Assembly (NCBI GenBank): GCA_946481265.1
Contig: CAMLNE010000118.1
Span: 1 to 11,067, forward strand
Length of the DNA: 11,067 nt
Direction of reading: 5' to 3'
Source of the DNA: an uncultured Panacagrimonas sp.
GTDB taxonomy: Bacteria; Pseudomonadota; Gammaproteobacteria; Nevskiales; Nevskiaceae
Shown here piece after piece: positions 6,264 through 11,067 of this stretch. Every line of letters begins with the position of its first letter. Within the stretch, counting starts at the first letter, position 1. The notes under the pieces were generated by a model. That model had not been told where the DNA came from, ran no database searches, and saw only the letters and a program-made list of their open reading frames with translations. A program made the position numbers and the translations under genes.

Positions 6264-7643
6264 TCAGGAGGCGCCGAGGCGCATCAGGGCGGTCTGGGTG
6301 AGGTACTTGTCGTACATCGTCGGGCTGTTGGCCCCGCTTTCGTGGCCTTCGACGCTGCGGACCTGCTCCAGCCGCGTGACCCGGCCGGTCTGGATATCGG
6401 AACAGGTGACGTGGCACCAGCTCCAGTACGGATGCTTTCCATCCATGAATTTCTTGCCGCCGGATTCGTAGAGCGAGTACGCCCCGTCGAAGGAGCGGTA
6501 CGGCTGGTCACGGCGGTCATAGGTGACCATGCCGACGACCACCTGGTTGCGGGCGTCGAACCACACCTGTTTCTTGGAGATCGGCGCACGCGGATAGCCG
6601 GTGGGCGTGGCCTCGACGAGGATCGCCTCGGGAACCAGCTCCACCGTGCTGTCCCAGAACGTGGTGCCCTTCGGGCCGCCATGCGTCTTGTGTTCCCAGT
6701 TGTCGTGGTCGGCGTTCCAGGCCCCCGACAGTCCGGCGAGGAAGGGGCCGCGGCCGACGATCTTGAAATTGCCCCAGGTCAGCAGCGGGTCGCCGGCCGC
6801 CCAGGCGTCGGACAGGTAGAGCGTCGTGCCCGGCAGCAGGGGCTCGAAGCGCTGGTCGGCGGGGAACTGTCGGATGCGGCGGAAGTCCGCGACGTATCCG
6901 TACAGCGCGGGGAACTTGCGCTGGTCGTACTCCCACACGTTCATGAAGGAGGTGCCGCGAAACTGCTGCGGCGCGGTGAAGAACACGGTCTGGAAGCGCA
7001 GCTTGTCCTTGTGCGGCGTCCAGTACGGCCGGGGATCCATGCTCACCCGCGCCACCGCGTTGAGTTCCGCCCAGCCGCCGGCATAGCGGAAGCGGGTCTC
7101 GCCATCCACCGCGACGTCGTTGATCTTGACCGCGTAGAACGAGGCATCGTGGCGACCCCAGCTCAGGGTCTGCGCAGCCAGCAGCTCGACACCGGTCTTG
7201 GCATCGGGAAACGGATTGCCGCCGATCCAGGGTTCGCCGTCAGCCGCGTGCACCACGTTGCCCGTCTCGTCGAACGCGGCCTTGCCGGCGTTCTTGAGCG
7301 TGGCCTCGATGTATTCCCACGGCGACAGGCGCATCACGTCGGTCGTGGTCTTGACGATGCGCAGCTTGCGGCCGTTCTTCAGGATCTGCTCGTAGCGGAT
7401 CGGCTCGAGCAGGTCCTTGACCAGCTCCACGTTCGACGCGTTGATCTCGTCGCCGGTCTTGATCTTGCCCTTGGTGTATCCCTCGATCGAGAGCAGCTCG
7501 TCCGGATAGGCCTTGGTGATCTCCCCGGTCTGCGCGATCGCCTGCCAGGTCGGCATCAGCACACCAGCGGCCCCTGCCCCGGCAGCAAGCTGCCTGAGAA
7601 AGTGACGCCGGCTGTATTGATGGTCGTACTTGAGCAGTTTCAT
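6264..7643 (-). CDS. DUF1329 protein with Tat signal peptide, periplasmic (LolB-like fold expected)
   Basis: A 459-residue protein. The N-terminus has the twin-arginine motif SRRHFLR (11-17), a mild hydrophobic stretch (LAAGAGAAGVLM) and an AIA cleavage site (35-37), so it should be folded before export to the periplasm. No lipobox Cys follows, so it is probably soluble. The mature part matches DUF1329 by its GGNPFPDAKTGVELL segment (141-155), the DFRRIRQFP segment (253-261) and many aromatic strands. From memory the family is grouped with the LolA/LolB lipid-carrier fold. A WCHVTC segment (409-414) holds two Cys three residues apart. The start at 7643 is fixed by GGAAGG (7650-7655) 6 bases upstream; a longer frame to 7706 would run through a terminator hairpin. 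It sits between the DUF1302 barrel and the RND permease, fitting a periplasmic shuttle. Confidence 0.92.
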   Translation of the reverse strand: MKLLKYDHQYSRRHFLRQLAAGAGAAGVLMPTWQAIAQTGEITKAYPDELLSIEGYTKGKIKTGDEINASNVELVKDLLEPIRYEQILKNGRKLRIVKTTTDVMRLSPWEYIEATLKNAGKAAFDETGNVVHAADGEPWIGGNPFPDAKTGVELLAAQTLSWGRHDASFYAVKINDVAVDGETRFRYAGGWAELNAVARVSMDPRPYWTPHKDKLRFQTVFFTAPQQFRGTSFMNVWEYDQRKFPALYGYVADFRRIRQFPADQRFEPLLPGTTLYLSDAWAAGDPLLTWGNFKIVGRGPFLAGLSGAWNADHDNWEHKTHGGPKGTTFWDSTVELVPEAILVEATPTGYPRAPISKKQVWFDARNQVVVGMVTYDRRDQPYRSFDGAYSLYESGGKKFMDGKHPYWSWCHVTCSDIQTGRVTRLEQVRSVEGHESGANSPTMYDKYLTQTALMRLGAS

Positions 7644-7649
7644 GTTCGG

Positions 7650-7664
7650 CCTTCCGTCTTCCTT
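7650..7664 (-). promoter_or_regulatory. Ribosome binding site of DUF1329 abutting a terminator
   Basis: On the minus strand two purine tracts, AAGGAAG (7658-7664) and GGAAGG (7650-7655), follow directly after the T-run of the terminator at 7665-7701. The second is 6 bases from the ATG and decides the start. The closeness means translation start and termination decision occupy the same short RNA segment. Confidence 0.7.
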
Positions 7665-7701
7665 AAAAATTCCGGCGGTCGGGGAAGGACCGACCGCCGG
7701 A
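7665..7701 (-). terminator. Intrinsic terminator inside the module, between DUF1302 and DUF1329
   Basis: TCCGGCGGTCGG (7671-7682) pairs perfectly with CCGACCGCCGGA (7690-7701), a 12-bp GC-rich stem with a 7-base loop. On the minus strand it is followed by ATTTTT (five T, complement of 7665-7669). It therefore looks like a full Rho-independent terminator for the DUF1302 transcript, only 22 bases before the DUF1329 start codon. Read-through would give less DUF1329 and RND than DUF1302. Confidence 0.85.
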
Positions 7702-7706
7702 GACAA

Positions 7707-7729
7707 AGCGCTAGGAAGGGCTTAGCGCT
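7707..7729 (-). other. Additional stem-loop after the DUF1302 gene
   Basis: AGCGCTA (7707-7713) and TAGCGCT (7723-7729) form a perfect 7-bp stem with a 9-base loop, starting 21 bases after the DUF1302 stop. On the minus strand it precedes the terminator hairpin by only 5 bases. Tandem stems like this often protect an mRNA 3' end against exonucleases. Confidence 0.5.
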
Positions 7730-7750
7730 GAGGAGTCGTTGCAAGCCGGA

Positions 7751-9922
7751 TCAGAACTGGTAGCCCACGCGCAGGCCGAGCTCGTCCGCGAAATCGATCA
7801 GGCTCATCAGGTTCTTGTTGGTGTTCCCGCCCCACGCATCGCCTTCGATGTAGTTGTAGAACAGGTTGACCGTGATGTTGCCGCGCGGCTTCCACTGCAC
7901 GGCGGGCTGCACCAGCACACCGCCCTGCACGTCGATCAGCGCGGCCACGCTGTACTCGAACACGTAGGCTTCCGTCGGCTGCAGCGCCGCCAGCACCACG
8001 TAGTTCGCACCTTCGGAGAGTCCGGGGGCGATCTTGGGCGACTGGCTCTGCGGAACATTCGGGTTCAGCCGCACGGTGTCGGCGTTGTTGGGGCTGACGT
8101 AGTTCTCGCTGCCGTAACCGTCGAGCAGCAGGCCGGCGAGGTCGCTCTCCTTCTGCCACAGGTACTGGAACACCATGTAGGTGGCAGGGAAGCTCTGCGA
8201 GAAGCGCTGGTACTTCTCCACCACCAGGCCCACCTGGACTTCATCACGCTCGTCGAAGTCCTGGCGCAGGTCGATCCCGGTGAACTTGCGGTCCTTGGCA
8301 TAGGTGGCTTCGACGTTGATGATCATCTGGTCGAAGATCGAGCCTGGTTCCGCCTCGGTCACCAGGCCGCCGCCGATTCCGAAGATGTGCTCACGGTAAT
8401 AGCGACGCTCGATGTGTCCGCGCAGACCTTCGCCGGCGATGAAGAACGCGTCGAGCTGGTTGTCGGCGGCCGTGAAGTTGCCGTTGACCGGCTGCGCCAG
8501 CAGCTGCTGTGCGCCGGGGAACTCGTCGATCGCGCGATCCAGGCCTTCCAGGCCGTGCAGCTTGATGTAGCCGGCGTAGTTGAACCATTCCTCGGCCGAG
8601 AACACGCCGGCGGGTGAGGCCTCGAACGCGGTCTCCGCCAGCAGCGGCCCGCAGCCGTTGTCGGTACCCAGGCTGGTCCCGTGGGCAAGATTGAACGCGG
8701 GGATCAGGGCCGCCGCGCAGGCGATGTTGAACGCGGCACCGAGCGCGTTGCTGTCGGGCAGCGCCTTGTTGACGCCCGACTTGCTCCAGCGGATCGAACC
8801 CAGCGGGTTCAGTCGGCTGGTGTACATGAACTGCGCGTTGTAGTTGCCGAACTCGCCCTTGACGCGGAAGCCGTAGTTGATCTTCTCGTCGTAGTCGCCC
8901 TGCTTGTAGCGGTCGCGGATCGTGAACTGCGACGGCACCAGGTTGTAGGGCGTGTTGACGTTCATCAGCACGGTCGGCACGAACTGCTGCGCGAAGGAGT
9001 CGACGACGATGGTGTCGGTCGCCTGCACGGTGACGCGCAGACCCGGCGCGGACATGCGCTCGTCGGCGAATTCCTCGATCGCGCGATCGATGAACAGATG
9101 GCGACGCAGGTCCAGGCCGTTGGCCACGTCCATCAGGCGGAAGAACAGCAGCTGGCCCCAGGCCACCGACTGGTTGCCCAGGCGCGCCGTGACCGTGCCG
9201 TTGGTCCACTGCCCGAAGAAGGCCGGGAGGTCGACCATGTAATTCCGGCCCGAGCGCTCGAACAGCAGCGGCGTCTTGTCGCCCTCGACCTCGTAACCGA
9301 GATGGCTGGGTTTGCCGCGGAACTGCTCCTTGGGTCCGCCGACGATGCCACCGTTGATGTCGTCGTAGTCGTTGTAGTCGAAATCGCGGTAGCCGAGGTC
9401 ACCCGGGTCGTACACCGCGCGTATGCGGCTGATCAACGAGAAGCCGCTGTCCGCCCAGCGGATGCTCGGCGTCGCCTCGAAGCGCAGGATGTGATAGTTC
9501 AGATCGTTGTCACGCGATGGGACATAGCGCGTGATGGTGTCCGTGGTGCTGGTGTTGTTGGTCACGCCACGGGTGGCGGGAAACGCCGTGCCGCCGCCGA
9601 TGTCGAGCGAGCCGGGCAAGCCCAGGGGCCCGAGGTCGAGGCTGATGCCTGCGGAGGGAAGCGGCGTGGTGTACCCGCCCACCGGATTGCCGGCGATGCG
9701 GTTGATGGCCACGCCGTTGGCCGGATCGCCGTACTGGTTGACCGTCGACGCCTGACTGCTGGTGCTGATCGCGGTTTCGAGCCGGACCAGTCCGTTGAAA
9801 GAGAAATCGCCGCCGAACAAGGTGCGGTCCACCCGGCCGCCCTGTGCCTGTACCGGGCTTGCGATGCTCACCGCCGCCACGGCCACCAACCCTCCAATCC
9901 AGCGCTTCTTAAGCACACTCAT
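7751..9922 (-). CDS. DUF1302 outer-membrane beta-barrel protein
   Basis: A 723-residue protein with a Sec signal peptide (KKRW, hydrophobic core, SPVQA cut after residue 26) and many alternating aromatic strands. It ends in GLRVGYQF, the C-terminal Phe expected of proteins inserted by the BAM complex. Composition and strand pattern fit DUF1302, a family of large outer-membrane barrels usually encoded beside DUF1329. A Tyr/Asp-rich tract RDFDYNDYDDING (179-191) could bind a cation in a loop. The only two Cys (402 and 424) bracket a likely surface loop and could form a disulfide. GGAGG (9931-9935) lies 8 bases before the ATG and supports the start; it is the strongest ribosome site in the module. 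The likely role is passage of a hydrophobic or bulky molecule across the outer membrane, with substrate unknown. Confidence 0.92.
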   Translation of the reverse strand: MSVLKKRWIGGLVAVAAVSIASPVQAQGGRVDRTLFGGDFSFNGLVRLETAISTSSQASTVNQYGDPANGVAINRIAGNPVGGYTTPLPSAGISLDLGPLGLPGSLDIGGGTAFPATRGVTNNTSTTDTITRYVPSRDNDLNYHILRFEATPSIRWADSGFSLISRIRAVYDPGDLGYRDFDYNDYDDINGGIVGGPKEQFRGKPSHLGYEVEGDKTPLLFERSGRNYMVDLPAFFGQWTNGTVTARLGNQSVAWGQLLFFRLMDVANGLDLRRHLFIDRAIEEFADERMSAPGLRVTVQATDTIVVDSFAQQFVPTVLMNVNTPYNLVPSQFTIRDRYKQGDYDEKINYGFRVKGEFGNYNAQFMYTSRLNPLGSIRWSKSGVNKALPDSNALGAAFNIACAAALIPAFNLAHGTSLGTDNGCGPLLAETAFEASPAGVFSAEEWFNYAGYIKLHGLEGLDRAIDEFPGAQQLLAQPVNGNFTAADNQLDAFFIAGEGLRGHIERRYYREHIFGIGGGLVTEAEPGSIFDQMIINVEATYAKDRKFTGIDLRQDFDERDEVQVGLVVEKYQRFSQSFPATYMVFQYLWQKESDLAGLLLDGYGSENYVSPNNADTVRLNPNVPQSQSPKIAPGLSEGANYVVLAALQPTEAYVFEYSVAALIDVQGGVLVQPAVQWKPRGNITVNLFYNYIEGDAWGGNTNKNLMSLIDFADELGLRVGYQF

Positions 9923-9960
9923 GGATCTTCCCTCCGTAGTTCGATTCGTTATGCCCCTTG

Positions 9961-9983
9961 CGCCGCGCCTCTTGGGCGCGGCG
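9961..9983. other. GC stem-loop between the YCF48-like gene and DUF1302
   Basis: CGCCGCGCC (9961-9969) pairs perfectly with GGCGCGGCG (9975-9983) around a 5-base loop, in the 127-base gap between the two genes. On the minus strand no T-run follows, so it is more likely a processing or stabilising element than an efficient terminator. I found no convincing promoter in this gap on the minus strand, which favours co-transcription of the two genes. Confidence 0.45.
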
Positions 9984-10049
9984 TTTACCGCCGCCGCAAT
10001 CCGCCTTTGCTGAAGTCACCGCCGCCGCGCACGACTCCACCTCGATCGA

Positions 10050-11067
10050 TCAGCTGCCGATCTGGATGATCTTTCCTGAATGTCCCACCGCGATGATCCG
10101 TCCCGACGTCGGCTCGGTGCGCACCGCCTGGTACCAGTCGGTGGTGGTGTCGCCCTCGTCGATGTTGTCCCAGGTCATGCCGTTGTTCTGGCTGCGGAAC
10201 ATCACCCGCATGCCGGTCGCCACCACCTGCCCGGACGGCGATGCCGTCACGCTCAGGAAGTTCAGTTCCGTTCCGGTGTCGCACTTCATCCAGGACTCGC
10301 CACCGTCACCGGAGATCAGGAGTTCTCCCGCCTGGCCCACGGCGTAGCTGTTGCCCTGCCCGGCCTCGACCAGGTACAGCGCGTGCAGCGTGGGCGCCTC
10401 CGGATCGATCGCGCGAATGACGCGCCAACTCGCTCCCTGGTCCTCCGAGCGCAGGATCAGGCCGTATTCGCCCGCCACGGTGATCACGCCGCTCTCGGTC
10501 ACGTGCGTTGCATAGACCATCGGCTCTCCGGTGCCGAAGTGGTCTTCGCTGGCCATGGCCGACCAGTCGGGCGCGGTGGACGCCCAGGTCCGGCCGCCAT
10601 CGGTGGACTTGACCAGGACTCCGAATTCGCCGCCGGCGACGGCCAGGCCGTTGCTGTTCACGCTCACCGCGAACATCCGGTCGGTCATGCCGCTATCGAT
10701 CTTCACCCACTTGCCGGCGGTGTCCTCGACCAGCACGACGCCGGACTGTCCGACCGCGATGGTGTGGCTGCCGCGCCGATCGACCGCCAGAAGCGCCAGG
10801 TCGGTGGCATCGTGCTGAACGGCCGTCCACGTCGCTCCGGCATCGGCCGACTCGAAGATCGCACCCTTCATCCCCACCGCCACGCCCTTGCCGTCCTGGA
10901 ACGCAACGCCATAGAACGCCGAGTGGACGATGCCCTGGTTCAGCGTCTTGAGCAGATTGGACTGCGTCTTGGCCGGCGCCTGCGCGTTGGCGTACGCGCC
11001 GCCGCCCAGCACTGCCGCGACCGAAATGCCGGCCGCCCACGCCCATGGGCGCAGCTTCGAGAACTTC
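10050..11067 (-). CDS. YCF48/BNR-type beta-propeller protein, exported; extreme 5' end outside window
   Basis: The frame is open from the right edge (first full codon 11064-11066) to the TGA at 10050-10052, giving 338 visible residues. The first residues read KFSKLRPWAWAAGISVAAVL then GGGAYANA, a Sec signal peptide probably cut before or near QAPA, so only a few residues including the start codon are missing. The GTG at 11012 lies inside the signal peptide and is not the real start. The rest is a chain of Asp-box-like repeats: SADAGATW, STDGGRTW, SEDQGASW, SGDGGESW and SQNNGMTW, each preceded by a strand such as AVGQAGELLI. This gives a propeller of about six or seven blades, of the type found in photosystem II factor YCF48/HCF136. 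It is the first visible gene of the barrel-carrier-permease module and probably acts as a periplasmic or surface scaffold or assembly factor. Confidence 0.9.
   Translation of the reverse strand, partial: KFSKLRPWAWAAGISVAAVLGGGAYANAQAPAKTQSNLLKTLNQGIVHSAFYGVAFQDGKGVAVGMKGAIFESADAGATWTAVQHDATDLALLAVDRRGSHTIAVGQSGVVLVEDTAGKWVKIDSGMTDRMFAVSVNSNGLAVAGGEFGVLVKSTDGGRTWASTAPDWSAMASEDHFGTGEPMVYATHVTESGVITVAGEYGLILRSEDQGASWRVIRAIDPEAPTLHALYLVEAGQGNSYAVGQAGELLISGDGGESWMKCDTGTELNFLSVTASPSGQVVATGMRVMFRSQNNGMTWDNIDEGDTTTDWYQAVRTEPTSGRIIAVGHSGKIIQIGS

Noticed and set aside
6211..6417. N-terminal extension of 69 residues on the permease
   Set aside because: It lies almost wholly inside the DUF1329 coding region in another frame and is Arg/Pro-rich; TM1 follows the ATG at 6210 as expected for the family.
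7644..7706. N-terminal extension of 21 residues on DUF1329
   Set aside because: It would translate the terminator hairpin and its T-tract and place extra residues before a complete Tat signal; a good ribosome site supports the start at 7643.
9923..10049. Promoter for DUF1302 in the gap after the YCF48-like gene
   Set aside because: Only a poor -10-like CATAAC and no fitting -35 or sigma-54 pattern were found, so I did not list a promoter.
11010..11012. GTG as start of the YCF48-like gene
   Set aside because: The frame continues upstream with a full signal-peptide N-region and core; starting at the GTG would destroy the signal.

Overview
The window is GC-rich DNA (roughly two thirds G+C by eye) with Gram-negative features: Sec and Tat signal peptides, an outer-membrane barrel ending in Phe, and an RND/MMPL permease. 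The gene set (DUF1302, DUF1329, RND, YCF48-like, alpha/beta hydrolase, SnoaL-like) resembles gamma- or betaproteobacteria that degrade steroids, hydrocarbons or other hydrophobic compounds. That placement is inference from gene content; no taxonomic marker is present.

Left part (1-864, plus strand): the C-terminal part of an alpha/beta hydrolase resembling meta-cleavage-product hydrolases, then a 60-residue solitary ribbon-helix-helix (RHH) protein. The RHH gene is preceded by a perfect inverted repeat that looks like its operator. A short GC hairpin separates it from the convergent genes that follow.

Middle part (865-3504, minus strand): a SulP anion transporter with a STAS domain, resembling DauA, is coupled by an ATGA overlap to a 77-residue DUF2970-like membrane protein. 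Its promoter region carries the same 10-mer found in the RHH operator and a second dyad. Upstream of it lies a single-gene SnoaL/NTF2-like unit with a plausible sigma-70 promoter and a perfect dyad at the expected transcription start.

Right part (3711-11067, minus strand): a four-gene module, transcribed from right to left. It comprises a YCF48-like beta-propeller (5' end just outside the window), a DUF1302 outer-membrane beta-barrel, a Tat-exported DUF1329 protein (thought to be LolA/LolB-like in fold) and a 12-TM MMPL/RND permease, closed by a strong intrinsic terminator. Together they can be read as a trans-envelope machine: inner-membrane permease, periplasmic carrier, outer-membrane barrel and accessory propeller, probably moving a hydrophobic molecule. 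Substrate and direction cannot be read from sequence. A second intrinsic terminator sits inside the module between the barrel and carrier genes, so the distal genes are probably made at a lower level.

I saw no rRNA, tRNA, CRISPR array, insertion sequence or obvious pseudogene. Large plus-strand open frames opposite the minus-strand genes are antisense shadows.
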